Part shown: piece after piece, positions 19,221 to 28,657 of the stretch
Position numbering within the stretch: the stretch's first letter is position 1
Layout: each line of letters opens with the position of its first letter
Source: Nostoc sp. JL34
Lineage (GTDB): Bacteria; Cyanobacteriota; Cyanobacteriia; Cyanobacteriales; Nostocaceae
Assembly: GCF_017114945.1 (NCBI RefSeq)
Contig: NZ_JABXKQ010000128.1
Coordinates: 1-54,605 of the forward strand
Direction: 5' to 3'
Length of the DNA: 54,605 nt
Notes under the pieces: generated by a model
The model's input: the letters and a program-made list of their open reading frames with translations, nothing else
The model's database searches: none
Told to the model about the DNA's origin: nothing
Translations under genes and position numbers: made by a program

Positions 19221-19669
19221 AGTTTGTTCCTTTTATAAAAAAGCTAACTCTTGAAAAACCTATGCTAGCTATATAGTGGTCAGCAGATATGTGAATCAGT
19301 GCAAATACATTTGGTCTGTAGCAGTCTAAATCAAGATTATTAAAAGCAGAAAGATGGGAAGTTCGCAAAGCTATTGCTAGTAAATATATATTTATCTAGC
19401 ACAGAGTTTCTTATTGGCAGACTTTTCTTTTCTGCTAATATTTCATTACTCAAGTAGGTTGCCATAGTTCACATCATAAAAATGAATTCAGTATTTGATA
19501 TATTATTTTAAGAATTTTCATCCGGAATTATATCCGTATAAGTTCTGAATTTTGGTTAAAAATAGATTAGTTACTGAGATTGACAATAAATGTTAAAAAT
19601 ATTTACTTAACTTTACTGTTCACTAATTTTTATCAGTTAATGTCAGCTTTTCTAGAGAATATTGTTCTT
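19221..19669. other. Upstream region of the phototaxis cassette
   Basis: About 450 AT-rich bases lie upstream of pixG and downstream of murQ. The promoter of the cassette should be here. I see no ORF, repeat array or recognisable regulator site. Confidence 0.5.
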
Positions 19670-19703
19670 AAAAAAAGGCGTGCTACTAAGATAAGTAGCA
19701 GCC
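19670..19703 (-). terminator. Intrinsic terminator of murQ
   Basis: On the minus strand a stem GGCTGCTACT/AGTAGCACGCC (one bulged base, 6-nt loop) is followed directly by a run of seven T residues. It begins 32 bases after the murQ stop codon, which fits a Rho-independent terminator. Confidence 0.8.
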
Positions 19704-19734
19704 ATGTATAGACTATTTATTTAGGAAAATTTCT

Positions 19735-20661
19735 TCAAGGTTGCTTGTGGTTTTCATAGCTCATAACAGCTGCCCTGAGATTACTTTGGTGTTCTGAAAG
19801 AAGCCGATCGCCTTCGTCTTTTTCTAAACCAGTCCAGTGCATTAATAGCGCTAGCTTGACCCATTTACCACTACGTTCTAGTAAAAAACCAGCAGCTTCC
19901 CGACTTAAACCCGTGAGGTCTTGCAAAATTCGCAAAGCGCGATCGCGTAACTTTTGATTTGTTACCGCCACATCCACCATTCGATTGCCATAAACTTTGC
20001 CTAGCTTGACCATCACCCCACTAGAAAGGATATTTAAAGCTAATTTAGTGGCTGTACCAGCTTTCAGGCGAGTTGAGCCGGCAATTATTTCTGGGCCTGT
20101 CAATAAGCGAATGTCAATATCGGCATCAAAGCTAACTTGTTCAGATGGAACACAGGCGATAAAAATAGTCGTGGCTCCCCGCTGACGAGCAGCATGAAGC
20201 GCACCGTGGACAAATGGCGTTGTCCCACCAGCGGTAATACCAACTACAACATCCAGTTGGGTAACGTGTCGCCCAGCGATCGCAGCCTCACCATCTTCGA
20301 TGCTGTCTTCTAAATCCTCAGAACTGCGTACCAGCGCACCAGCACCACCAGCAATAATCCCCTGTACCAACTCTGGGGGTGTACAAAAAGTAGGTGGACA
20401 CTCAGCAGCATCTAACACCCCTAACCGACCACTTGTCCCTGCACCGATATAAAATAAGTGTCCTCCGTGGCGCAAACGCTCTGCGGTGCTATCAATTGCT
20501 TCAGCCAACTGAATTTTTGCCGCTGCAACTGCTGCAACAGCCTTTTGATCTTCATCATTAAACAACTCCACCAATTCCAGAGAACTGAGCTGGTCTAAGT
20601 TAAGACTGTTAGGATTTACCAGCTCGGTTAAAAGATGCCCGCGTTCTTGCAAATTTGTCAT
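19735..20661 (-). CDS. murQ: N-acetylmuramic acid 6-phosphate etherase
   Basis: This 308-residue cytoplasmic enzyme cleaves the lactyl ether of MurNAc-6-phosphate, giving GlcNAc-6-phosphate and D-lactate in cell-wall recycling. It has a SIS sugar-isomerase fold with the phosphate-binding GAGTSGRLGVLDAAECPPTF, the second motif EDLEDSIEDGEAAI, GITAGGTTPFVHGAL, and the C-terminal family segment GNRMVDVAVTNQKLRDRA. Length is normal. The start ATG and the first residues lie inside a TTTGTCA heptamer array. A strong terminator follows the gene. No MurNAc importer or kinase is adjacent. Confidence 0.95.
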   Translation of the reverse strand: MTNLQERGHLLTELVNPNSLNLDQLSSLELVELFNDEDQKAVAAVAAAKIQLAEAIDSTAERLRHGGHLFYIGAGTSGRLGVLDAAECPPTFCTPPELVQGIIAGGAGALVRSSEDLEDSIEDGEAAIAGRHVTQLDVVVGITAGGTTPFVHGALHAARQRGATTIFIACVPSEQVSFDADIDIRLLTGPEIIAGSTRLKAGTATKLALNILSSGVMVKLGKVYGNRMVDVAVTNQKLRDRALRILQDLTGLSREAAGFLLERSGKWVKLALLMHWTGLEKDEGDRLLSEHQSNLRAAVMSYENHKQP

Positions 20662-20688
20662 TTGTCATTTGTCCTTTGTCCTTTGTTC
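20654..20688. repeat. STRR heptamer array (TTTGTCA/TTTGTCC)5 at murQ start
   Basis: Five units are present: TTTGTCA twice, TTTGTCC twice and TTTGTTC once. The murQ start codon (20659-20661, minus) is formed at the junction of the first two units. Confidence 0.85.
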
Positions 20689-20752
20689 TACCCTACGCCG
20701 CCCTTTCTTTGGGCATCTATCTATGTCCGTTGTCATTAGTCAGTTAGCGGCC

Positions 20753-20810
20753 AATGGCTAATGGCTAATGGCTAATGGCTAATGACTAATGACTAATGAC
20801 TAATGACTAA
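20753..20810. repeat. STRR heptamer array (AATGGCT)4(AATGACT)4
   Basis: Eight perfect units, four of each variant in a block, end directly against the stop codon of the DUF3110 gene at 20811. The block structure suggests expansion by slippage from two founder variants. Confidence 0.9.
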
Positions 20811-21257
20811 TTACAACAACCCTTCCAATTTGCGACGCATCTTCTCTAGTTCAGAATCAGACAATTCTGGTTCTTCTAGTGGCTGTTGATTGAGAGGGAA
20901 GGTGTCTTCAACAGTATCCCCCTTCTGGGCATCTGCTTGCCAGTCGGTTTCTTCCACATTAAGTTCTGGGACTTTACTAACTAAAGGGCTGTTTTCTGGG
21001 ACGATTTCCCATTCATACCCAGCACTTTCGCAAAATTCCTTGATTTCCTCAGCATCCATCGGCTCCGGTGTGGGCGCGGGGAAATCCTGAGCTTCTAACA
21101 TCAGGGCAAAGCGTGTCGCATCGTCTTCTGACTCGAACATCAGAATTTTATTGCGTAGCTTGCCGCCTTCGGCATCGCCCTCCCGAATCGTGTGAATCCC
21201 CTCATTTTCCGTTCGAGCATTAAAAATTAACACAAAGACACGCATTGGTGTAATCAT
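20811..21257 (-). CDS. DUF3110 domain protein
   Basis: This 148-residue protein of unknown function has a DUF3110-type N-terminal domain found in cyanobacteria and plastid-bearing eukaryotes: MRVFVLIFNARTENEGIHT, then LMFESEDDATRFALMLEAQDFP and EEIKEFCESAGYEWEIVP. The C-terminal 60 residues are acidic and low in complexity. The start could be Met1 or Met5 (MRVFVL, 21245); the latter fits the family better. No function can be assigned; the gene stands alone between murQ and the divergent tamB. Confidence 0.85.
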   Translation of the reverse strand: MITPMRVFVLIFNARTENEGIHTIREGDAEGGKLRNKILMFESEDDATRFALMLEAQDFPAPTPEPMDAEEIKEFCESAGYEWEIVPENSPLVSKVPELNVEETDWQADAQKGDTVEDTFPLNQQPLEEPELSDSELEKMRRKLEGLL

Positions 21258-21517
21258 CTGTCCTTTTTAAGGTCTATTCATATTAAAGTTCGAGATTGTG
21301 TCTCAAGGAAAGTCACAGGAACAATTTTCACTCTATTCAGATTTTCCTGAAAACGCCAATATTATTAAGCATAAGTATTGGATCGAGCAAATACCGTAAC
21401 TCAACCAATGGGGTCTTGGGTTTAGTTGGCGTATCCTGGAAATGGCATACTGAATCAATGTGCCAGTTAATGCTTGTGTGTGCCAGCGATATCCGGCAAT
21501 TAATACAGTGAAAGCAA

Positions 21518-24500
21518 ATGACTAAATCTCCCAATCAAGATCATCACTTCCCTTACACTAACCGCAAGCGTCTGTGGTTGCTGGTGTTGAGTCGGGGTAG
21601 CATTGCCTTGGGCGGACTTTTACTGTTAGGAATTCTTGTCGGTATTTGGCGGTTATGGACTTTTGTGCAAACAGAGTTAACACCGTTGGCACAACAAAGT
21701 CTCACGACTACACTCAACCGTCCAGTAAAACTGGGAAGAGTCACACAATTTTCGTTGACGGGAGTGCAGTTTGGGGCTTCAGCTATCCCAGCCACACCCA
21801 CAGATCAAGATCGGGCCACAGTCGAATCTGTAGAGGTGGGTTTTGATCTGTTGCAACTAATTTTTAACCACCATTTAAAGCTAGATGTCACCTTAGTCAA
21901 CCCAGATATTTTCATTGAACAGGATGACCAAGGGCGCTGGATTTCCACTACTATAGCGTCGTCAGGTGAAGGCGGCGCCATTAAAACCGATTTGGACAAC
22001 CTGCGGTTTCGCAATGCCAAGCTGGCATTGATGCCGCAGGAGAGAGCAGAGGAAGCAAGGGGAGTAAAAGCTCCCTCATCATCATCGCCAGTAACATTTT
22101 CCCAGTTGAATGGCTCTGCTCAACTTTTAGCAAACAACCAGTTGATACGGTTTGAAGTCGGGGGTCAAGCAGACAGTGGTGGCAATATTTCCATTCAGGG
22201 AGAGACACGTTCCAAGGTGCTAGCAGGGAACTTCCAGGTGCAAGCACAAGATTTTTTGGCTGAGAATATTACTCGGTTGATTAAGTTACCAGTAAACTTA
22301 CAAGCGGGTCGAGCCAATGGTGACTTGTTAATTCGATTGACACCAGGACAGCAAACTTTATTGTTTGGCAACGCTACCGTGCAAGGGGTAACGCTTCAAA
22401 TACCCAAAGTCCCGCAACTGTTGAGCAATAGCCAAGGAAACCTCCACTTCCAGGGAACAGAGTTGCAGTTAAATAATGTTACTAGCAACTACGGCAAAAT
22501 TCCTTTAGTGGCTACGGGAATCATCGACACGAAAGCAGGCTTTAAGTTGGCAGCGCGTGTAAATGCCGTGAGTTTAGCGAATGCTCAGGAGACTCTCAAG
22601 GTAAAATTACCTGTACCGATCGCTGGACAAGTACAAGCTTCTTTGCAAATTACCGGATCAACTAAAGAGCCAATTCTTTCAGGCTCAGTTTCCACGATCC
22701 AAACTGCCCGAATTGATAAAGTTGATTTTAATAGCATCAGTAGTAAGTTTGAGCTTGTTACTAGTTCCTCTTTAATTACCCTAAAAGATATTCAAGGGAA
22801 AGCCAAAGTTGGTGGTGACATCACGGGCGCTGGCACAATTCAACTTGGTAAAACACCTCGACTAGATTTAAATTTCGCTGCCAAGAATGTTCCAGGGGAT
22901 GCGATCGCCAAAGTTTATGAAACAACACCTGCTTTTCAAATCGGTAATGTCTCAGCTACAGCCCAACTAACTGGCGCTCCCACCAATGTCCAAACGGTGG
23001 TGCAATACCAAGCTCCTAACGGAACTTACCCCGGAACAGGTGAAGTTGCAATCGCCCCAAATCGCACCGTCTCTTTTCGTAATGTAGCTGTTAATGTAAG
23101 TGGTGGTACAGTCCGGGCAACTGGTAGTTACGCCAATCAGCGTTGGCAAGCTGTAGCTGTTGCCTCTGGGGTAAAATTGGAACCCTTTGTAGACAAAAGT
23201 CAACTGCAAAATGTCTCTTTGGCTGGGGCACTGTTCAATGGTCGTCTCATCCTCTCAGGCAGCACAGCACCATTTGAAATTGCCACAATTCGCAGTGATG
23301 GTGCAGGAGTTCAAATTGGTGGCGGCACAGTTGCAGTTTCTAATATCCAACTACAAGACCAAAGCTTCTCGGCTCAACTTATAGCTAATGGTGTGCGGTT
23401 GGGACAAATATTGAAACAGTCTCCCCCAGCTTTAAATAATCCATTAGCGGGTACGTTTCAAATCGCAGGCAATAGAGAGAATTTCAGCCTGAAAACCCTC
23501 CGTGGCAGTGGTGAAGGTCGCCTTGCTATTGGCAGGGGTACGGTTACAGCCTCTAATATCCAAGTGGCGAATGGTGTCTATCAGGCGCAAGTTCAGGCTA
23601 AGAATGTTCCTGTACAGCAGTTGGCAACAGTACCAAAGCAGTTTCAAGGGGCATTAAATGGTCAGTTCGATGTAGCGGGTTCTGTTGATTCTTTTAAACC
23701 GCAAACTATTCAAGCCAATGGTCAGGCGCGGGTAAACGTTGCTGGTGGAACTATTACAGCCTCTAATATCCAAGTGGGTAATGGTCTATACCAGGCACTG
23801 GTTCAGGCAAATAATGTACCTGTGCAGCAGTTGGCAGCAGTACCAAAGCAGTTTCGAGGGACTTTAACTGGTCAAGTAAACGTGGCAGGTTCTGTTGATT
23901 CTTTCAAGCCGCAAACTATTCAAGCCAGCGGTCAGGCGCGGGTAAACGTTGCGGGTGGAACTATTACAGCCTCTAATATCCAAGTGGGTAATGGTTTATA
24001 TCAGGCGCAAGTTCAGGCAACTAATGTACCGTTACAGCAGTTAGCAGCAGTACCACCACAGTTTCGAGGGACGTTAACTGGTCAAGCAAACGTGGCGGGT
24101 TCTGTTGAATCCTTCCAACCGCAAACTATTCAAGCCAGTGGTCAGGGACGGCTGGATGTTGCAGGTGGAACGATCGCAGCCTCTAATATCCAAGTAGCTA
24201 ATGGTCGCTATCAAGCTGTAGTTGATGCTGACGGTGTGGAATTAAATCGGTTCAATCAGCAATTGCGGGGTCAGTTTGGCGGTCAGTTGCAATTAGCTGG
24301 CACGCTCGGATCATCCAAATTAGCTGATGTACGTGCTGCTGGACAGGTGCAATTATCTCAAGGTATCCCTGGTCTAGAGCAACCCTTGAGTGCTGCGATC
24401 GCTTGGAGTGGTGAAAGGCTGACTATTGAGCGAGCAACTGCTCCCGGTTTAAGTGTTACTGGTAACATATTAGCCAATGCAAAACAAGCAGGTATACCGG

Positions 24501-27409
24501 AAATTATTGCCCTAAATCTCAACGTCCAGGCGCAGAATTACAACTTAAAACAGTTACCGATTAATCTTCCTAATCAGGTTGCTGTGGCGGGGAGAGTAGA
24601 TTTTAATGGTCAAATCACTGGTAAGTTGCCCTTGCCAAATGTAGTAGGGCAAATCAACTTACGAGACTTGGTTGTTCAAGATATTGCTTTTGAGCCGTTG
24701 TTAACTGGAAATATCGATTCAGCACAGGGACGCGGGTTGAATTTGAACTTAGCAGGAAATAGCGATCGCCTTGCCTTCAATTTAGATGCCAATAATCGCC
24801 TGAAATCTTTCTTAGTAAAATGGCAGCAAGCATCAGCCACAGGCAATATTCAAGGGAATGATTGGGCACTCAAAGTTGCCAATTTCCCCTTACAAATATT
24901 GAATTTGACTCCGCCACCAGTTACTCGCCTGGGTACTGGTAAGATAGCTGGCTTGTTAACTGGGGATTTGCTGTTTAATCAGCAGACGTTTGCAACAACG
25001 GGGAATTTAGCGATCGCTAATCCGCAAATTGGCCGGGTTCGCGGCGATCGAATAGCTGCTCAATTCCGCTACGCTAACGGTAAAGCCACACTCGCCAGTA
25101 GTGAATTTGTCAAAGGTAAAAGTAGCTATGCCCTTGTCGGGACTTTTGCTCAAAGCCCTAAAGGGCCTCAACTACAAGGTAAACTGAACATCAACCAGGG
25201 AGAGATCCAAGATGTTCTAGCTGTAGCACAGGCATTTGATTTACAAAATTTGCAAGGTGGTTCAGCACCAATTTATGGCACAGCAGCGGATCTGACTACC
25301 AACCCCCAAGGAGCGCAAAATCAACCCTTATTAACCCAAATCCAACGGTTTTCTGAAATTGAAGCTTTGATAGCAGAACAGGAAGAACAGCGACTTAATT
25401 CTACTCCAATACCGGATTTGGCAGACTTAAAGGGGACTTTCAACGGAGAAGTGGCTGTAAATACAGCTACAGCCAGTGGATTATCAGTGGATTTTAATTT
25501 GAATGGACAAGACTTTGCCTGGGGTAAAAAGAAAGAACGAAATCGTTATTATACTGCCGACAAAGTGATTGCCGAAGGCAACTTTGAAAACGGTGTTTTG
25601 AGTTTGCGACCTTTACGGCTCGAATCTCAAAACAGGCTGATTGCCTTCACAGGTAACGTTGGCGGTGATGAACAATCTGGCCAGCTGCGGGTGAATAATT
25701 TTCCGGTACAAGTACTGAATAATTTTGTCAAACTGCCAGTTGGAATCACAGGTAATCTTAACGGTACAGCAGCTTTAGCAGGCAGCATTGCTAATCCCCA
25801 ATCTAGAGGGGAATTGCAAATCACAGAAGGAATACTAAATCAGAACAAAATAGAGTCAGCAACAGCAAGTTTCAGCTATGCCAACGGACGCTTAAACTTT
25901 GGTAGTACTGTAGCAGTTGCTGGGCCAAAACCTGTTGATATTACTGGCAGCATTCCTTATAAATTGCCTTTTGCAACCGTTGCACCAGACAGTGACCAAA
26001 TTAGTCTGGATATGAAGTTGGAAAATGAGGGATTGGCACTGTTAAACGCATTGACTAATCAAGTGGTATTTGAGAAAGGTGAAGGAGAAGTAGACCTAAA
26101 GGTGCGGGGAACATTGCAAAAACCCCAAGTAGATGGAATTGCTACTGTCAATAATGCTACTTTTTCAGCCCAAGCTTTACCAGGGAAGCTGAGACGTGTT
26201 ACAGGTAGAGTGCTGTTTAATTTTGACAGTATCTTAGTAGAAAATCTTCAAGGTAGATTTAGCCGTGGGAAGGTAGAAGCTGCTGGAGAAATTCCCATTT
26301 TCAACAATGAGAATGCGACTATCAAGAATCCCCTAACCGTTAATCTCGATCAGCTAGCATTGAATCTCAAGGGACTTTATCAGGGAGGTGCTAGCGGCAA
26401 TTTGCAGATTACTGGTTCTGCCCTGAATCCCATGATTGGCGGTAGAGTAAATTTATTTGATGGTCAGGTATTGCTGGCAGAATCTACCAACGCTAATACA
26501 TCTGCAAATAGTAGTCTCAGTGTATCACCCACAAAAGCCAATAAGCAGAACAAGCCGGAAATTGGGAATGGGACAGGAAATGCAAACGCCAGATTTAATA
26601 ATCTAGATTTAGAACTAGGCAAAAATGTCCAAATTACCCGTGCCCCAATTCTCAGCTTCCGCGCCACTGGTAATCTCATCGTTAACGGCTCAATCAATCA
26701 GCCTGTCCCCGATGGCACTATTCGGTTAGAACAAGGAGGGGTGAATTTATTTACTACCCAATTTAACCTTGCTCGTGGCTATAAACACACCGCAACTTTT
26801 AGTCCCTCTCAACCTCGCGACCCCAACTTAGATATTCGGCTATTTGCCAAAGTACTAGACGTAACTCAAAGTAATGACTTCAGTCGGGTAAATTCCACTG
26901 GTTTATCAGCCTTAGAGAGTGTTCGAGTCGAAGCCACGATCAACGGTCTTGCCAGCAAACTCAATGAAAATCTAGAACTAACAAGCAGTCCGTCACGTAG
27001 CCAAACCGAAATTGTTGCTCTTTTAGGAGGTGGATTTGTAGACACCCAAGGACGTGCTGACAGTACTTTAGGTCTGATTAACATCGCAGGTTCAGCTGTG
27101 CTCAATAATTTTCAGTCAGCTTTTAACCAGATTGGAAGTGCTTTTGGCTTAAGTGAACTGCGAATATTTCCTACCGTTATTTCTGAGAATCCTGAAGCGG
27201 GAAGAAGCACTTCAACTTTGGAATTGGCAGCGGAGGCTGGGGTTGATATCTCTTCTAAGATATCCGTTTCTAGTATCAAGATTTTGACAACTAATGACCC
27301 CTTTCAATGGGGTGTTAATTACCGGATAAACGATGAATTTCGTGTGCGGGCTTCCACTAATTTAACTGATGACAGTCGTGCAGTCGTGGAGTATCAAACG
27401 CGGTTTTAA
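21518..27409 (+). CDS. tamB: TamB/Tic236-like translocation and assembly module protein
   Basis: This 1963-residue protein has one N-terminal membrane anchor (about residues 20-48) and a long beta-rich, AsmA/DUF490-like body. It should span the periplasm between the inner membrane and an Omp85 partner and help lipid or outer-membrane protein transfer. Plastid Tic236 is a known homologue of this cyanobacterial family. The C-terminal TamB domain is recognisable (LTSSPSRSQTEIVALLGGG, then EDEFRVRASTNLTDDSRAVVEYQ-like ending in a terminal Phe). Residues about 675-905 form tandem 70-residue repeats that are nearly identical at DNA level. The gene stands alone, transcribed away from the DUF3110 gene. 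Omp85 is not in the window. Confidence 0.93.
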   Translation: MTKSPNQDHHFPYTNRKRLWLLVLSRGSIALGGLLLLGILVGIWRLWTFVQTELTPLAQQSLTTTLNRPVKLGRVTQFSLTGVQFGASAIPATPTDQDRATVESVEVGFDLLQLIFNHHLKLDVTLVNPDIFIEQDDQGRWISTTIASSGEGGAIKTDLDNLRFRNAKLALMPQERAEEARGVKAPSSSSPVTFSQLNGSAQLLANNQLIRFEVGGQADSGGNISIQGETRSKVLAGNFQVQAQDFLAENITRLIKLPVNLQAGRANGDLLIRLTPGQQTLLFGNATVQGVTLQIPKVPQLLSNSQGNLHFQGTELQLNNVTSNYGKIPLVATGIIDTKAGFKLAARVNAVSLANAQETLKVKLPVPIAGQVQASLQITGSTKEPILSGSVSTIQTARIDKVDFNSISSKFELVTSSSLITLKDIQGKAKVGGDITGAGTIQLGKTPRLDLNFAAKNVPGDAIAKVYETTPAFQIGNVSATAQLTGAPTNVQTVVQYQAPNGTYPGTGEVAIAPNRTVSFRNVAVNVSGGTVRATGSYANQRWQAVAVASGVKLEPFVDKSQLQNVSLAGALFNGRLILSGSTAPFEIATIRSDGAGVQIGGGTVAVSNIQLQDQSFSAQLIANGVRLGQILKQSPPALNNPLAGTFQIAGNRENFSLKTLRGSGEGRLAIGRGTVTASNIQVANGVYQAQVQAKNVPVQQLATVPKQFQGALNGQFDVAGSVDSFKPQTIQANGQARVNVAGGTITASNIQVGNGLYQALVQANNVPVQQLAAVPKQFRGTLTGQVNVAGSVDSFKPQTIQASGQARVNVAGGTITASNIQVGNGLYQAQVQATNVPLQQLAAVPPQFRGTLTGQANVAGSVESFQPQTIQASGQGRLDVAGGTIAASNIQVANGRYQAVVDADGVELNRFNQQLRGQFGGQLQLAGTLGSSKLADVRAAGQVQLSQGIPGLEQPLSAAIAWSGERLTIERATAPGLSVTGNILANAKQAGIPEIIALNLNVQAQNYNLKQLPINLPNQVAVAGRVDFNGQITGKLPLPNVVGQINLRDLVVQDIAFEPLLTGNIDSAQGRGLNLNLAGNSDRLAFNLDANNRLKSFLVKWQQASATGNIQGNDWALKVANFPLQILNLTPPPVTRLGTGKIAGLLTGDLLFNQQTFATTGNLAIANPQIGRVRGDRIAAQFRYANGKATLASSEFVKGKSSYALVGTFAQSPKGPQLQGKLNINQGEIQDVLAVAQAFDLQNLQGGSAPIYGTAADLTTNPQGAQNQPLLTQIQRFSEIEALIAEQEEQRLNSTPIPDLADLKGTFNGEVAVNTATASGLSVDFNLNGQDFAWGKKKERNRYYTADKVIAEGNFENGVLSLRPLRLESQNRLIAFTGNVGGDEQSGQLRVNNFPVQVLNNFVKLPVGITGNLNGTAALAGSIANPQSRGELQITEGILNQNKIESATASFSYANGRLNFGSTVAVAGPKPVDITGSIPYKLPFATVAPDSDQISLDMKLENEGLALLNALTNQVVFEKGEGEVDLKVRGTLQKPQVDGIATVNNATFSAQALPGKLRRVTGRVLFNFDSILVENLQGRFSRGKVEAAGEIPIFNNENATIKNPLTVNLDQLALNLKGLYQGGASGNLQITGSALNPMIGGRVNLFDGQVLLAESTNANTSANSSLSVSPTKANKQNKPEIGNGTGNANARFNNLDLELGKNVQITRAPILSFRATGNLIVNGSINQPVPDGTIRLEQGGVNLFTTQFNLARGYKHTATFSPSQPRDPNLDIRLFAKVLDVTQSNDFSRVNSTGLSALESVRVEATINGLASKLNENLELTSSPSRSQTEIVALLGGGFVDTQGRADSTLGLINIAGSAVLNNFQSAFNQIGSAFGLSELRIFPTVISENPEAGRSTSTLELAAEAGVDISSKISVSSIKILTTNDPFQWGVNYRINDEFRVRASTNLTDDSRAVVEYQTRF
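23541..24180 (+). repeat. 210-bp intragenic tandem repeats in tamB
   Basis: The phrase (A/G)CAGCCTCTAATATCCAAG and its surroundings recur at 210-base steps: the marker positions are 23541, 23751, 23961 and 24171. Three full units encode 70 residues each (TITASNIQVGNGLYQA to FKPQTIQASGQARVNVA). A more diverged unit lies before them. All steps are multiples of three, so the frame is kept. Confidence 0.85.
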
Positions 27410-27440
27410 AGGAAATTGATCCACGTCTGGAATCTGGTAG

Positions 27441-27471
27441 GGTGCGTTATGGACATTAGTCCTAACGCACC
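27441..27471. terminator. Stem-loop downstream of tamB
   Basis: GGTGCGTTA and TAACGCACC form a perfect 9-bp stem around a 13-base loop, starting 32 bases after the tamB stop. There is no U-tract. It resembles a dispersed cyanobacterial palindrome and may act as a weak terminator or 3' stabiliser. The rest of the gap to 27726 holds only G-rich heptamer-like sequence near 27613-27645. Confidence 0.55.
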
Positions 27472-27726
27472 GAAAATCGACTTCTAGTCGCCTAGTGCAA
27501 GATATAAGTTAGCCTACGGCATAACACACCCGACAAAATTATCTCCAGGGTATAGGGTAGGAGGGAATAAAATTCCTAATATCATGTTCGAGTAAAGACT
27601 TATTATTTAGACCGCAGGGGTGCAGGGGGCAGGGAGCAGGGAGAAAGAGGTTTTCCTGACTTTTGCACGGATGCGGTAATCATAAGTAATTAACCGGACA
27701 TAATATAACTCCTAATTCCCTACTCC

Positions 27727-28539
27727 TCACTCTTCTGCTTGAGGAAGCGGGAAGATTTCACCAGCCAAATAAGCTTGAAAATGTTTTTGGAAGTATAACC
27801 AAGAAGTCATATCTTCCCCATCTATTAATGCTTTTGGGGCTTGTTTATATAGAGGAATACGGTTATTAATTTCGTCTTGCAGCACGGGGGGAAGTTCTGT
27901 TAAACCATTAACTTTGCTGCCAACAGCACTGTAGATAAGTTGACCGGGGCGATCGCCCATTTTCATCCAGGGAAGCCATTGACCAATCCGATCCCAACTC
28001 AGTTTGAGTTGAGAAACTGAGGAAAGTTCTGGGTTGAATAAATCTGCGGTTGGCACTGTTAATTTAAACAGTTCCGCTGCCTGATAAATTGGATTTGGGC
28101 TGTATTCGGCAAATTTGGGTTCGTCTGCCAAGGGATTGGGGTAATAGGGAAATATGTCAAAAACGAAGGTTGTGCTGTCACCATCTACTTGGGCGGGGAA
28201 ATTTCCCTCAAACGTTCCCTGCACAGGATTATTGGCAACGTGAATCACCGGAACTGTCTCACCTGTCCAAGGATTCTCCCATTTGGGTAAGACTTCATCT
28301 GTTTTTGGGTTGAGGTAGTAAGTCAGTTCTCTAGAAGTAAAATCCCAGCTACCTTCTGCTGTGGGAATACATCGGCTAACACTCAATCCCAGGATCTTAA
28401 ACAGGAGTTGTCTTTTCTCACCGGGGATAAAGGCGTAAATTTTACCCTTCCAAATCAGGAAAGTGGATTCGCTAGGGTCGAGGGAAGAACGAGTTTTAAC
28501 CCAGTGTTGGGCTTCAAGTTCTTGGATTTGGGCAACCAT
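27727..28539 (-). CDS. DUF1838 family protein
   Basis: This 270-residue protein resembles the DUF1838 family, whose function is unknown. Features are FLIWKGKIYAFIPGEKRQLLF, the aromatic RELTYYLNPKTDEVL and WENPWTGETVPVIHVANNP, and the ending MTSWLYFQKHFQAYLAGEIFPLP. There is no signal peptide or membrane segment. It stands between tamB (convergent) and a membrane protein gene on the same strand 118 bases away. I cannot assign a substrate. Confidence 0.85.
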   Translation of the reverse strand: MVAQIQELEAQHWVKTRSSLDPSESTFLIWKGKIYAFIPGEKRQLLFKILGLSVSRCIPTAEGSWDFTSRELTYYLNPKTDEVLPKWENPWTGETVPVIHVANNPVQGTFEGNFPAQVDGDSTTFVFDIFPYYPNPLADEPKFAEYSPNPIYQAAELFKLTVPTADLFNPELSSVSQLKLSWDRIGQWLPWMKMGDRPGQLIYSAVGSKVNGLTELPPVLQDEINNRIPLYKQAPKALIDGEDMTSWLYFQKHFQAYLAGEIFPLPQAEE

Positions 28540-28657
28540 CTAAAGCATCCTTAATATTTGGATAACAAAAGAATAAGCTAATCAGCATTGAAGTTGCATC
28601 TTTAGGAGTTAGGAGTTAAGAAGTTTTATCTGCCCCATGCCCCAATCCCTTCATGAA

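Noticed and set aside
20753..20810. Possible CRISPR array
   Set aside because: Units are 7-bp with no spacers; this is an STRR. The same applies to the other heptamer arrays.
21553..27105. Antisense ORFs within tamB
   Set aside because: They overlap a well-supported 1963-residue gene and show no protein-family features.
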